From Doris montereyensis (lineage: Eukaryota > Mollusca > Gastropoda > Nudibranchia > Dorididae), in the NCBI GenBank assembly GCA_037039925.1, contig JAXRKP010000313.1, positions 159,287 through 223,286 on the forward strand: 64,000 nucleotides of DNA, given 5' to 3'. Below the pieces are notes generated by a model, which did no database searches, had not been told where the DNA came from, and saw only the letters and a list, made by a program, of their open reading frames with translations. This document shows positions 13,001 through 51,269 of this stretch, piece by piece; the stretch's first letter is position 1, and every line of letters begins with the position of its first letter. Both the position numbers and the translations under genes were made by a program.

Positions 13001-14689
13001 GTGCTTGATCCTGAATTTGATGCTACCATGTTTAAGAGTTATCTTTTCCTGAGCGAGAGGTGGCGTGTCGAGCCCATTGTGTGATTGACTTTCGCACACG
13101 ACCCTTTTTCGCACGACCATTATGGTTCCCCATCTCGCACAGCAAACTTGAGAGTTGCCTGAAGTCGCACAGCCTGTGCTCCGGCACTCGCACAGTCTCA
13201 AAGTGCACTGTAAATGACCCCGATTTATGATCAAATCCAAAGTTTTGATACAATTTAGCTTAGTTAAAAGCTTTGAGAGTTGTTTCATTGCTAACAATGG
13301 CTAACTCACCCCCAAAACAGTTCCGTAACCCTCTCACAATTAATTTACTCACAATTAATTTACTCATGTCACACAGCTAGCGCCAGCAGTTACCCACTCA
13401 CTCTCTGACACCTTAATTAAAACACATGATGTCGCACAGACAGCACCAGCAGTCACACACTGTAGTGTAAAACAGAAGAGCTGAGAAACAAATGTTGGAT
13501 ATAAAAGTCATGATTTTATTTATGATAATACTTTACAACTTTCACAAACATGTTATTTTCTCAATCTCATTCATGCTCATCCCTTGCAAACTTGCATCCT
13601 TCAGACAACCTATGTGAAACCACCTCCCACAATCGCAGCCAATCCATTCACAAAATTCACTGTCTTTCTCACCAACTCAGAATATTTTATATTCTTTAGG
13701 CGAGATTTTATAGTTGAAGTCATTTCTGAAAGTGAAAGATTTGTTAATCAGTTTTGTTACTCAAAAATTAAAATATGAACTCTTTCTCTCTCTCCAGCAA
13801 AATGTAGTTTAAAAGCCCCACAAAAAATAGCCGTAGTCAACATCTTATTATGCTTTACTACTCAATTTATTCAAATATGAGTGAGAGTTGGGACTTTAAT
13901 AGTTGTGCGACTAGTGGCACTCCTATAGAAAACTGATCCCCCTTTCGCACAGTCCCATAAACAGCATAATAGCTACGAACACGCGGCATTCCAAGGCATA
14001 GTTAAATATAGAAGGGATTTTCCAGTCATTCTCAACAACAAAACTAAATATAGAATTATTCCCATAATTCCATATCACTAAGAAAAGTTACAGGGCCCAC
14101 TAGCGAAAAATAAAAATGGCGGATGTTCTTACTTACTTCTCGATTGCGTTGAAGATTTTCTTGTAAAAATATAGCAGATAAGGACGTGTCGTCTCAAAAA
14201 TAGGTAGAAGCGAAGGGAAAGGATAACTGTGTATGTGCGATAAGTGGTGGCGGGGAAAACAGCGTAATTTCGGTAACAGTCGACGCGAAAGCAGCACGAA
14301 GTGTGCGAGAGATGGGCGTGTGCGAGTACTGGCGACTTGACTCTAGATCTAGATCTAAAAAATCACCAACAGCAGTAACTAAGTAAACTAGTAATTTAAG
14401 TAGGCTAGATAATATAAATAATCTCGGCTTTGGCTTGGCAATCAACTCTGGCTGGAAGCCGGCGAGAAGACTTTCCTTCAACATCAATGTTTCCAGAAAT
14501 TAGATCTAGATCTAGATCTAAAGATCTAAATTTAGATCTAGATCCTAGATCTATACATTAAATGATCAATTCAATAAAAGTATCGATCTTTTTATGACAT
14601 ACCCCATTTGCATTTAAGTATTTGGCTGATAACAGCAGTAATGTTACAACAAAAACGCAAGTGGATACCACAGTCCTGGGCGCAGACAT
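937..14689 (-). CDS. PIGK: GPI-anchor transamidase catalytic subunit, 5' eight exons (C-terminus outside window)
   Basis: PIGK is the C13-family cysteine protease of the ER-lumenal GPI transamidase; it cleaves the C-terminal signal of proproteins and passes them to GPI. Eight exons on the minus strand, all with AG/GT junctions, give about 269 codons against about 395 in human. Seen in order: a hydrophobic signal peptide (residues 1-29), [16 protein letters not shown] (exon 2), ADDMACNP (exon 3), [11 protein letters not shown] (exon 4), the catalytic His in TGHGGDG (about residue 162), the catalytic Cys in IDTCQAES (about 204), and [12 protein letters not shown] (exon 8). His and Cys sit two residues earlier than human His164 and Cys206. 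The remaining ~125 residues, including the C-terminal membrane segment, must lie left of position 1. Four single-base indels break the frame in exons 3, 5 and 6, mostly in homopolymers; I read these as assembly errors, but a decayed copy cannot be excluded. Confidence 0.95.
1120..1390. repeat. 40-44 bp minisatellite, PIGK intron 7
   Basis: About six to seven tandem copies of a unit containing GATTTTGTAATAAGTTAATC, with spacings of 40-44 bp. Very AT-rich and slightly degenerate. It abuts a different 51-bp array on its right. Confidence 0.9.
1409..2165. repeat. 51-bp minisatellite, PIGK intron 7
   Basis: About fifteen head-to-tail copies of a 51-bp unit starting CTAGAGCTAAAGGTTTACTT. At least two subtypes alternate (AGAGCTAAAGG and AGAGTTTAAAG), which suggests local duplication of multi-unit blocks. 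Confidence 0.95.
2503..2620 (-). CDS. PIGK: PIGK exon 7, catalytic Cys
   Basis: 118 bp, phase 2 in and phase 0 out, frame intact. It encodes [20 protein letters not shown], then [19 protein letters not shown]. The Cys in DTCQ is the nucleophile of the C13 protease fold. Acceptor TTCCAG, donor GTAAGT. A 34-bp minisatellite begins within ~20 bp upstream of the acceptor. Confidence 0.95.
2635..3140. repeat. 34-bp minisatellite next to PIGK exon 7 acceptor
   Basis: About fifteen copies of a 34-bp unit containing AAATGAGCATGGCTGATAGA. On the PIGK sense strand each unit reads as a pyrimidine tract followed by CAG, which resembles a 3' splice site. The long minus-strand ORFs here simply follow the repeat. 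Confidence 0.95.
3141..3983. other. PIGK intron 6 remainder
   Basis: AT-rich intron sequence with (AAT)-rich stretches near 3650-3670 and a degenerate tRNA-derived SINE (listed separately). No exon or other structure recognised. Confidence 0.6.
3528..3640 (-). mobile_element. degenerate tRNA-derived SINE head (family D)
   Basis: Read on the minus strand, the sequence has a box-A-like TTTTAGTTGGAGCGC followed about 40 bp later by a box-B-like GGGTTCAAATTA, in the order of a tRNA promoter. The cloverleaf is not convincing, so this is called a SINE remnant rather than a tRNA gene. Confidence 0.5.
3984..4078 (-). CDS. PIGK: PIGK exon 6, catalytic His, two one-base deletions
   Basis: 95 bp, phase 1 in and phase 2 out (97 bp expected). 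It encodes GHGGDGF with the catalytic His, then [20 protein letters not shown] and MWQKK. One T is missing from the run after GGC (plus-strand A run ~4057-4061), giving a false TGA, and one A from the six-base run 3985-3990 at the exon end. Both are homopolymer shortfalls. Acceptor CTCCAG, donor GTGATC. Confidence 0.9.
4079..4871. other. PIGK intron 5, nothing recognised
   Basis: AT-rich intron between exons 5 and 6. No repeat array or mobile element was recognised. Short ORFs here have no conserved motif. Confidence 0.6.
4872..4982 (-). CDS. PIGK: PIGK exon 5, one-base deletion
   Basis: 111 bp, phase 0 in and phase 1 out (112 bp expected). It encodes [14 protein letters not shown], then after one missing base near 4931-4946 the sequence [15 protein letters not shown] and ILVYMTG. 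The last G pairs with the next exon to make the Gly before the catalytic His. The donor is a less usual GTGGGC. Confidence 0.88.
5115..5375. repeat. 51-bp minisatellite, PIGK intron 4
   Basis: About five copies of a 51-bp unit containing GATTTTGAGTTTAGTTCATT and CACACATCCACAATTAAGG. Degenerate fragments of the unit continue to about 5430. Confidence 0.9.
5376..5897. other. PIGK intron 4 remainder
   Basis: Contains a short direct duplication near 5660-5750 (CAACGTGATATACATATTCC occurs twice). Otherwise unremarkable intron sequence. Confidence 0.6.
5900..6180 (+). mobile_element. tRNA-derived SINE, family A (plus strand)
   Basis: The head resembles a Ser/Leu tRNA: box A TGGCCAAGTGGTTAGGC, box B GATTTGAATCCTAGC. 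It is followed by the family-specific body (CCTTGGGAAAGACA, GTGCAAATGG, CCAGGAGGTAA) and the tail GAACTTTACTTA. Shared with copies at 6451, 26540, 36590 and 46145. Confidence 0.85.
6268..6344 (-). CDS. PIGK: PIGK exon 4
   Basis: 77 bp, phase 1 in and phase 0 out, frame intact. It encodes [20 protein letters not shown] followed by YRGYE, matching the [15 protein letters not shown] block. Acceptor CTCAG, donor GTCAGT. Two copies of the same SINE family in opposite orientation lie about 90-110 bp away on either side. Skipping this 77-nt exon would shift the frame. Confidence 0.95.
6451..6742 (-). mobile_element. tRNA-derived SINE, family A (minus strand)
   Basis: The reverse complement starts CGGTGGCCGAGCAGTTA and shows the same body in the same order (CCTTGGGAAAGACGC, ACAAATGGGTACAAGCACTAG, CCTTGAAGGAAT). 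It is inverted relative to the copy at 5900-6180, with PIGK exon 4 between them. Confidence 0.85.
6895..7350. repeat. 58-bp minisatellite, PIGK intron 3
   Basis: About seven to eight copies of a 58-bp unit containing CTTACCCACAGTATACCATA and AAGTAAAGTCCCCATACT. The later copies are more diverged (CAGTCGAGCATATAG variants). Confidence 0.92.
7351..8188. other. PIGK intron 3, unassigned
   Basis: Contains a C-run near 7964-7981. The stretch 7500-7550 has tRNA-like words (GCTGAGCTGCCGG) that are too short to call. No exon seen. Confidence 0.5.
8190..9180. mobile_element. ~1-kb TIR element, copy A (non-autonomous DNA transposon-like)
   Basis: The ends form an imperfect inverted repeat: left 8190-8222 (GAATTAACTCCC, TTTAAG, G-run) and right 9150-9180, whose reverse complement reads GAGTTATTCCCCTTAAGGGG. 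The interior matches, in reverse, the stretches at 30790-31735 and 40180-41175, including CCAAATTTGG followed by GGCAAC and GGACAATAA. No transposase ORF was recognised. The Part 2 composite motif lies at 8314-8338. Confidence 0.75.
9544..9603 (-). CDS. PIGK: PIGK exon 3, one-base frameshift
   Basis: 60 bp, phase 2 in and phase 1 out. It encodes [15 protein letters not shown] and then, after one surplus base near 9557-9560, the family motif NPRNPRPA, which is completed by exon 4. 59 bp would keep the frame. Acceptor CTAG, donor GTGAGT. Confidence 0.9.
9676..10472. repeat. 70-bp minisatellite, PIGK intron 2
   Basis: About eleven copies of a ~70-bp unit containing AAACCTGTCCACCATATGCA and GATCTTAGAGTGAATTTAGA, with small indels between copies. 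It starts about 70 bp on the intron side of the exon 3 acceptor. Confidence 0.95.
10475..11710. other. PIGK intron 2 remainder
   Basis: AT-rich intron sequence with an A-run near 11346-11361. No exon or element recognised. Confidence 0.55.
11711..11856 (-). CDS. PIGK: PIGK exon 2
   Basis: 146 bp, phase 0 in and phase 2 out. It encodes about residues 30-78: [15 protein letters not shown], then [18 protein letters not shown], then [11 protein letters not shown]. This is among the most conserved stretches of PIGK. The acceptor is ..TTACAG and the donor GTAGAT. The reading frame is intact. Confidence 0.95.
11980..12235 (+). mobile_element. TIR element, fragment E
   Basis: Contains GGCGGTCGTTTCCTTAGCAA, CCAAGGACGCTACAAACTTT and AATGATATAGGA, matching the reverse complement of 30890-31045, and ends in a C-rich inverted-repeat-like end (AGGAGGTGCCCCCCTCCC) near 12206-12228. 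It represents one end of the ~1-kb family only. Confidence 0.7.
12236..14602. other. PIGK intron 1
   Basis: Three degenerate ~42-bp units near 12690-12810 (ACCCACACTATTGGGAC). Scattered TCGCACAG words and a short duplicated AATTAATTTACTCA near 13339-13366. AGATCT-rich patches at 12676, 14340 and 14503. The open frames at 12953-13297 and 14194-14487 show no recognisable domain. Confidence 0.55.
14500..14555. repeat. (AGATCT)n tract
   Basis: Overlapping AGATCT/TCTAGA hexamers, palindromic, ~50 bp inside PIGK intron 1 close to exon 1. Similar tracts occur near 12676, 14340, 47390, 47490, 49577 and 49977. Confidence 0.85.
14603..14689 (-). CDS. PIGK: PIGK exon 1, signal peptide
   Basis: Twenty-nine codons starting at an ATG and ending in GCA AAT GGG before a GTATGT donor (phase 0). 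The peptide begins [10 protein letters not shown] and carries a Val/Leu-rich core (VFVVTLLLL), a typical ER signal peptide. It joins in frame to exon 2. The start is chosen because it gives a signal peptide of the family's usual length. Confidence 0.85.
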
Positions 14690-15060
14690 CTTGAATGAAG
14701 GACGAGTTATTGTTTATTTCCTGTATTCATACACCCCGCAAAACAAATTAGATTTTTCAAATATTACTCATTATTGGGCTTGAAATAAATATATTTAAAA
14801 CATAACTAATCAGAATATTAGTCATTGATTTATCAAAAGTGAATTTTCAGGCTTAAACTTTAAACGAGAAAAAAACTACTTTATGTGCGTTAGGACACGT
14901 TATTTCCGCTGCTGCACTGTGGTTTTGTTGTCCTTAGATACGAGTGTATAAAATACTACCTTGCATGTGAGAGCGATTTAGCTTCACAAGCAGGGTATAC
15001 TGTGTATTAGTCAAAATCTCTTCACAAAATATTTCTCACATCCGCTGTAAAAGCGGAAAA
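14690..15060. promoter_or_regulatory. shared divergent promoter/5'UTR region of PIGK and AK5
   Basis: 371 bp separate the two start codons, so both 5'UTRs and core promoters must fit here unless upstream noncoding exons exist. No TATA box at a convincing distance and no CpG-rich core is visible. The AK5 start has an A-rich context (AAAA before ATG). Promoter function is inferred from position only. Confidence 0.65.
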
Positions 15061-43540
<28,480 letters not shown>

Positions 43541-43949
43541 GTAAGTCCTTAAAAAATTATGTTTCTTATATTTCAGGTTAATAATAATAATACAGGCAAC
43601 ATTTCTGTCTCGGGTTGAGTGTGTTTCCATCAACTGTAGGCTATTAAGTCTTTGTTGATTATTTTTCTCAGTGCTTTTTCCAAGATTGCATGTATTATAG
43701 TAGCCTGAAGTGCTGCTTTCATTCCCTATGCACTCATTCATGATGTTATCAGAGAAAGATATAAATGATTAGTTCTCCCATTGATATAAAATAAAGTAAA
43801 TCTCATTCTATGTGTTAAGCATGTTAATAAGGAGGAGAGTCCTGATTTTTCAGGCATACAAAAAATATGTAGTAGTTTGCCATTGCTTTCCGCACTATCT
43901 TTTCTCTTGCAGAGTAAATAGAGGCCTGGCGATCTATTTGACTTGGCTT

Positions 43950-44095
43950 AGACTCTCATTCTCTCTCTCTCTCTCTTTTCCTCTCTCTCCATCCATCTAT
44001 CAGTCTGTCTGTTTTTCTGTCTGTCTCCCCCCCTATCTCCATTTCTCAAACTCTCTCTCTCTCTGTCTCTGTCTCTGTCTCTGTCTCTGTCTCTG

Positions 44096-44130
<35 letters not shown>
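43950..44130. repeat. (CT)n and (CTCTGT)n microsatellite
   Basis: CT-rich tract whose centre (44060-44115) is about nine TCTCTG hexamers, flanked by CT dinucleotides. Confidence 0.93.
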
Positions 44131-44131
<1 letters not shown>

Positions 44132-44384
44132 TTCTGCCTTTGCCTGCCTGTCTTGATGCCTGTATATATCATGTTGAAACGTTTAGCATGAAGAAACATT
44201 AAGCCTGGACTCTGACACCCTGATTGTGTTTAAATAGGCTTCTATCCACGGAGTCTGGTCACCTTTAGGACATGCACAATGGATGGCAATGTACAATCAC
44301 TAGTCAAGTAAATTTCGCGTGTGAATTTCCCTCAGTGAATGAATCATAATATAATGTAGAATAGCTAAGTCAGAATAAATATGC

Positions 44385-46040
44385 AATAATAAAACCCAAG
44401 GTAAAAGACCAATACGCAGACCTCGAAGAAGGTGGGAAGAAAATACATAGGCAATAAAGTACATCAATTTAATCTTCACATAAGGAAACATAATCCCTTA
44501 AGAATGTATGAAACAAGGAGTAAAGATCAAGTAGTAAGAGTAACAAGTAATCCAGAGGAGACAGCTGAAGATGTAAATATATCAATGGAGGAAATCCAAA
44601 CAGCTATAAAGAAAAGTGAAAGTGAAATAAGGAAAAACCCTAGGAGCAGATCAAGTTTATCCAGAAATTATTAAAAACCAAAGGAGAGAGGCAGACAAAC
44701 TACTATATGCAATATGCCAACAAGCATGGAAGTCCAAACAGGTGCCAGACGACTGGAAAAAGGGAACGGTAGTATCAATACATAAGAAAGGATCAACTAT
44801 GGAATGCTCAAACTATAGAGGGATATTACTACTTAGCGTTTTAGGAAAAGTATATGCCAGGATACTGGAAATGAGACCAAGGAAAAGAGTAGAGGATCAG
44901 ATTGAAGAGCATCAGAGTGGATTTAGACAAGGAAGAAATGTACAAGACCACATATTTACAATTAGACAAATAATAGAAAAATTCTTTCAGAGAAACATTG
45001 ACTTGCTCCTGTGTTTTGTTGACTTAGAAAAGGCATTTGACACTGTGAGGAGGGACAAACTATGGCATTCCTTAAAGAACACAATGTAGAGCAAAATTTA
45101 AAAAAGCCTTTAAAAGTTTTTACAATAAACCAACATGTGCAGTGAGAGTAGCTGGAAACATATCTGCAGAATTTGATGTAGATATGGGAGTAAGACAGGG
45201 TTGGAGCCTAAGTCCTCTTTTGTTTATATCTAATTTATGGATTCAGTCACAAAGGCATCCTTAAAAATGAAGAAAATGAATGTAGGTATGAAAGCTGAAA
45301 CCAGTAAATGTATCAATGTTTTCATTTGCTGATGATTTAGTTCTGTTTGAAAAATCAGAAATCAGAAAGTAACCTTCAGTTGAATATCAACATTATGAAC
45401 AATGAACTCAATAAAAGAGGAATGAGAGTAAATGCAAAGAAAACCAAAACAATGTTAGTAACTAGGGAAGCTAAAACACAAAATCTTAAATTGGGCAGGG
45501 CGTATTTAGAACAAGTTCAAAGCTACAATTGCCTAGGAGTAATGATTAACTCAGAGGGAAAACAAAAGAAGCAATCAGCCAGAGAATCAAAAAGGCAGGT
45601 GCAATATATAACCATCTAGGAAACGCATTTGTAGGTAAGCAAGAATTGTTAACAAAAACCAAAATGGCAGTCACACGCAATACAGTTTATTGTCCTACTC
45701 TCCTCTATGGCAGCGAAACGTGGACTTTAGACAGTAGAGTTACAGTAGAGTACAATCAATATACAGTGCTAAAGCCCAAGGTAAAAGACCAAAAGGCAGA
45801 CCTTGGAGAAAGTGCTAAGAAGAATATAAAAAAAGGCATTAAAGCATAGAAATTTAACTTTCACGGAAGGAAACAGAAAATGCCAGGACAGGGCGTCCTG
45901 GAGAAAGATCATCTCGGGCATCTGAATGGCAGAATGGGAACTGATAAAGAAAGAGAATGAATAAGGAAACAGAAAATGTCAGGATAAGATGGCGTGGAGA
46001 AAGATCATTTTGAGCATCAACGCTGGTACTGGTAGGTCAA
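44385..46040 (+). mobile_element. RTE-like LINE, reverse transcriptase part, decayed
   Basis: Frameshifted pieces, in order: PDDWKKGTVVSIHKKGS, CSNYRGILLLSVLGKVYARI, EEHQSGFRQGRN, LLCFVDLEKAFDTVRRDKLW (RT motif A), MGVRQGWSLSPLLF (motif B), FADDLVLF (motif C), then VNAKKTKTMLVT and YCPTLLYGSETWTL, and a C-terminal KGRPW..C basic tail. The endonuclease is missing. The 3' end carries two copies of a ~95-bp terminal unit (GGAAACAGAAAATG... at ~45868 and ~45964). A stray 3'-end piece (CCCAAGGTAAAAGACCAA) lies at 44395. Confidence 0.88.
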
Positions 46041-46144
46041 ATGGGAAACAAAGAAATACACTTTTCGTCTGATTCTCAGCCACTTTGTTGGCCCAGGTTT
46101 GATTCTTTCAGTTTGATATATATAATCTGTTTATCTCATACGTG

Positions 46145-46440
46145 GTGTCGGTGGCCGAGCGGTTAGTCTGCCGGACTGGGATCATGATGTCCCGAATTTG
46201 AATCCTAGCAAAGCCAGGCCCGACGTTGTGTTCCTTGGGAAAGACACTTGACAGGCATTTTCCGCACTCTACCTAGGTGCAAATGGGTACAAGCACTAGC
46301 TTGGGAGTTAAAAGCCTGCGTCAGACTAGCGTCCTGGCCAGGAGGTGATTATTGTCATTTTTTTCCGTTTCAGGCTATAGAAACCAGAATCAGCTCCGGC
46401 TCTATAGGCCTGAAGGGCCTTGAAGGAACTTTACTTATCT
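46145..46440 (+). mobile_element. SINE family A, best-preserved copy
   Basis: Head GTCGGTGGCCGAGCGGTTAG is a clear Ser/Leu-tRNA box A region, then box B-like AATTTGAATCC. The body has CCTTGGGAAAGACACTTG, GTGCAAATGGGTACAAGCAC, CTGCGTCAGACTAGC and the end GGCCTTGAAGGAACTTTACT. Useful as the family reference in this window. Confidence 0.9.
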
Positions 46441-46735
46441 ATTTCTCTTTGTGTTCTCTGTATGTCTGTCTGTCTCCTTCCCTCTCCCTCTCTCACTATC
46501 CGTCACGCTCTTTCTCTCTGATTGTCTGTCAGTTTGTCTGTCTGTCTCTCTCCCTCCCTCTCTCTAGCTCGCATTTCTTTCTTTTCAATAGTTTAGTTCG
46601 CTTATCTTTCAATTTTGTCAGGATGAAATTTTAATGGAACAATCTCTCTCTCTTAGCCTCTCGCTGTCTGTCCGACTGTCTCTCCCTATCTATCTATATC
46701 GATCTATCTATCTATCTATCTAGATGTATCTATAT
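46440..46735. repeat. CT/CTGT/CTAT-rich simple sequence
   Basis: Interrupted CT, CTGT and finally ATCT repeats directly downstream of the SINE A tail. Confidence 0.85.
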
Positions 46736-48855
46736 CACACGCTCTGCATACCCGAATACTCAAAAGAGCCAAATTTCTGACTACAGATCTCAGAGTCATG
46801 TTGGAAGATACTTGAAGTTGAACTTTTAACTTTAATTCGAATACGGATACAAAATATAGGTTGCCAGCTTGGCACAAGATGCACATCTGGAAATTTTTTA
46901 AATCGTTATTCACGAGTTTATTTTTCTAATTACACCTTTTCCCCCGCCATGATGCAATTATCCAGCTTTAATATGATAACGGCATGCATACACCATTTCT
47001 TCGTAACGTAGTATTTAGTGCATTGAAATAATTTTACTGAGATTTTTACTGCAAAGAATTTACCAAAATGCAGATAATACCGACTCGCTTAATTTGCAAC
47101 ATGGGATCTGGCATCCAATAACTATACAAATCGATGACCCCAAACAACAGCTGCTAGCACAAGTGTTGTGACTGTATGTTTACATTCTGGTGTGAAGAAT
47201 AGGCTTTTTGAACTCCTGTACACGCGGAGACATAACAATAACATTACAATTTCTATGCGCATGCAAATGGACTGTGACAGTACTATCTAACATGAACGTA
47301 GATCTACGCTCAAAAATTTGACCGTTCCAAGATATTAGCCTCACAAACGCGTAGTCACTGCCAATAATAGTAAATAGTTTAAATAGATCTAGAATCTAGA
47401 TCTAGATCTAGATTTTTAGATCTAGTTTATTATAAATAAAATCACAGAAATCCTACCAACCAGCTGAAATAAAAGGGCTAGTTTGTCTAGATCTAGATCT
47501 CAAATCTAGATCTGATTATAATAATATTGTTGAGATCAGACGTCACTGTCAGAGGGTCAATAATGGTGTCATCGAGTTCTGAATCTGAATCTAAAGTCTT
47601 TATTGTAATTGGAGAAAAAATGGATCTATTACAACGAGTTGGGGGATTGCATTTGCAATCAGGAGCATTTTGTAATATTACGGTACAGTATTTTATGATT
47701 TCAGTTTCAAGTTTAGTTTTGAACTGAACCGTAAATAAAAGAGCTTGCTTTAAAAAATTAAAATCATTAGGGCCTAGATATAATTAGAATGTCATGTCGT
47801 GTAGTTTAAGATTAAAATCTCAGCTTAGATCAAGGCTGTTTGAGATGACAGTCTAGATCTGGATACATGTAGAGGGTTTAGATCTTACATTAAACTTTGG
47901 TATCTGATTTATTTATTAGCTTTAGACTGACTCAATACAAATGTAGTTCTAGACGGTTTATAAAATAATGTTAAAAAATGCTTGTTTTCCATGGAAATTA
48001 GATTTCATGATTTCTAAAGATGGTTTAACATGTATTATAATGTTTACATCTCATTGAATTTTGCTGCCTAGCAAAAATTGTACCATGGGAGCGCTCTCTT
48101 GCAAGTAATACAAGCAGCTTGAATTCAACGTTCTTTGAAATCATAAATTTGAAGGCCCACTAGTGTCAAAAGTGTGAAGTCTGATTGAACATTGTATTTT
48201 ATTGAATGGTGTAATGTGGTGATTACACTACTAAAGAACTAAAGATGAATGAAATATAATAGTATTTATATATATATATATTATTGTAATACATATTATG
48301 TAGATCTATATATCAAAATATCAAGATCAAATACCTGCAGATAAAAAGTGCTTCTTGGTAATCAGTTAATTTATTGAACTCAAAATCAGCTCCAAAACAT
48401 ACCCTGAGGTTGATATATAAATTAATATGTTATTCCGTTCAGACTACAGGGCCTGCACATGTTCCATTTTATCTTCTAGCCCGGTAAATATACAAGTTGT
48501 GATTATCTTTAAATTTAATTCTATTCTTCATATATGTTGAAATTTTGTTTGGAAAAATTGACATAGATCTAATTATAAAGAGTAAGACGTAATTATAATA
48601 TTCATGTTATTAGAATTTATACGGTTTGCACTGTTTCTTTGTTGTTATTTTTGGTTTTTGTTGCTTTGGGAAGATGGTTCGATCGAATCTTTAATTCGAT
48701 TGTTTAAATTTCCATTGAATGGGTATCTTAATTTTTTTGTTTTTCGTTTATTGTAAGCCTATTGATTCGGTCTTAAATACAAAACTTAACCACTTTGTAT
48801 TTCAAGTTTTATGTTTGCATTCTTAAGAATAGTTTTTTAATACATATTATTATAA
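46736..48855. other. unassigned AT-rich sequence
   Basis: Intergenic or downstream AK5 intron. AGATCT-rich patches at 47389-47425 and 47490-47515; (TA)n near 48268-48282. The ORF at 47527-47727 has no recognisable domain or clear splice context. Confidence 0.5.
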
Positions 48856-48859
48856 TAAG

Positions 48860-50190
48860 CATGCACGTAAATAATGTTGGACTATGATTTCTCTTTAGTA
48901 TGAAACTGGGTCTCTTGAACTTTGACTGCTGTATCGGTTACGGGTGATATCAAGTACGATTATCAAATCAAATTAGAACTTGATACTAAAGTTATGCTGG
49001 CTTTCTACACCCCAGGTGGTACCAAGTACGATGACTATATCAGATTAGTATTCAATTCTGTGGTTACGCAGGTAGGCGTGAAGGTGCTATTCCAGCTTTT
49101 TGATTACCCGGTATAACCTCTTCAAAATAACTAGCTGAATGAAAATGATCTTAAAGATGAGGAAACAATGAAGTTGACATGAATTCACGTCAATTTTAGC
49201 AGAACATTTTCTCAAACAAAAACGATATGGGGATAATTTAAAGCCTGAATGCAAAATATGGTTACTCTTAGTGGCTGGTCAACAGAGCCTTTGGCGAACA
49301 AAAATCGACCAACTCGTAATTATTTATGGATATAGACAAGCATTCTTGTAAATAGCGTTGGATTATGGTTTCTCTTTATTATGAAGCTGGATCTCTTAAA
49401 CTTTGACTGCGGTTGACCAGAGAGCCAAGATAAGCTCATCTAAATGCTCCCTGGGTTAACTCAGAAACCAGTGTACTGTATCTCTAACCGGTGATATCAA
49501 GTACAATTATTAGATCAAATTAGTACTGGATACTGAAGTAATGCAGGCTTTTTATTGTAGACCAGAATTCGATAAATTAGATCTAGATCTAGTCACAATA
49601 AAATGTTTCGCGAATCACAAGCAAAACACCCTTTTTCCAGTCAATTAACATGTAGATCTATCTGATTTCATCCAATAGTTTATTTGATAAGAACCTAAAG
49701 CAGGCTATTTGAAATTTACATGCGAAATATGGAGGTTGTACAGTTGTTCCTGAGTTAGAGACGTTCAGCATGCCCGTAAATAATGTAAGATTATGATTTT
49801 AAGTCTTGATTATAAATATAAAGGTAGGTCTCTTGAGCCTTGACTGTGGTTAATTACTGTATCGGTTACGGATGTTATCAAGTACGATTATTAGATCAAA
49901 TTAGTAGTCGATGCTGAAGACGTAGTCCTTGAAAAAAATGAAATGTAACTATATAGTGACCGGAAATCGAGAAATTAGATCTAGATCTAGATCTAGATCT
50001 AGAATCTAGTAACAATCAAATGTTTCATGGATCGCAGGCAAAATAATATTTTTCCAATCAATTAAAATACTGATTTGATGTAGAAGTTTATTACATAAGA
50101 ACCTAAAGCAGGCTATTTGAAAACTTCATGCGAAATGTGGAGGTTGTGGGTGAAGTTGTTCCTGAGATACATTACAAGTGGTCAAAGTTA
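48860..50190. repeat. three tandem copies of a ~430-480 bp repeat
   Basis: Units begin near 48860, 49340 and 49768 and share GACTATGATTTCTCTTTAG-like, CTCTTGAACTTTGACTG, GATATCAAGTACGATTAT and AACCTAAAGCAGGCTATTTG words, and an internal AGATCT tract. No coding sequence recognised; the ORF at 48922-49116 lies inside one unit. Confidence 0.85.
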
Positions 50191-50715
50191 GAGACCTAGA
50201 TCTACAGCTTTATATAACATGTAGATCTATTATGTATGTGTGTGTTTATGAAATGCTTGTTTTCAATTAACCGTATTGGCTAAGGCTAAGGCCTATCTGC
50301 CTTCCTTTTGATAACATTTATATCCTTATGTTGTGCGTGCATGTGTTTGTTGGTGAGTATGCGTGTTAAGAGACAAAATGCTCATTTTTCAATTGACCTA
50401 AATACATATATGCTGGGGTCTTTTTCGATTAGACCATTAACAACACTTTTGAAAGCTCAATGCAAATAAGAAAATGTGAGGGAAACAAGCTGCATATTTT
50501 TTAAGCTAAGTCCCACCCCGTTCCCAAAAGAGAAACAAAAACAGAAACTACAAACTACAAAACAAAAACCAACCAAGCCAACAATGCCATCGAAATTGAA
50601 GGTAAAAGTAAAAACAGTAAAACTAAAACCCCACGCTCTGCAGAGTACTCTGACGCCTGAATACGGTTGGTTCACCGTTCATGTACACAACACATTTTAC
50701 CTGGCTTTCTCTTAC

Positions 50716-50816
<101 letters not shown>

Positions 50817-51160
50817 GAAAAAGAATCGATGCCTATTCATGATAATAACATGGGAGTGAGACTAGTGAAAGTCAATGCGTTGGCAACACTAGGCACTGAG
50901 CCATCCGGGCATTTGGCACACTCACCTGTGCTCTACTTTAACTCTGACGTGATATTTCTTCTTGACCTTCATGTCTTCTGGCAACGATGCCACTGACTTC
51001 TGCTACCGTCATTTAGCCTATAATTTGCTGACATTGGATGACTTGTGCTCCTGCTGACGTTTGACTTGTACTTGTAGGGAGGCTTACAACTTACATCAAT
51101 ACTTAAAGTCTGTTTATTTGATTGTTTGTTTGTCTGCCTGTTTGATCGTCTATCTGCCTG

Positions 51161-51269
<109 letters not shown>

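Noticed and set aside
13032..13297. Cys/Arg-rich minus-strand ORFs upstream of PIGK exon 2
   Set aside because: No recognised domain, no matching splice phase, and scattered TCGCACAG repeat words; probably chance.
46145..46220. Functional tRNA-Ser or tRNA-Leu gene
   Set aside because: Box A is good but box B is degenerate, no acceptor stem closes, and the same body follows in other copies, so it is a SINE. The same reasoning applies at 5900, 52950 and 53475.
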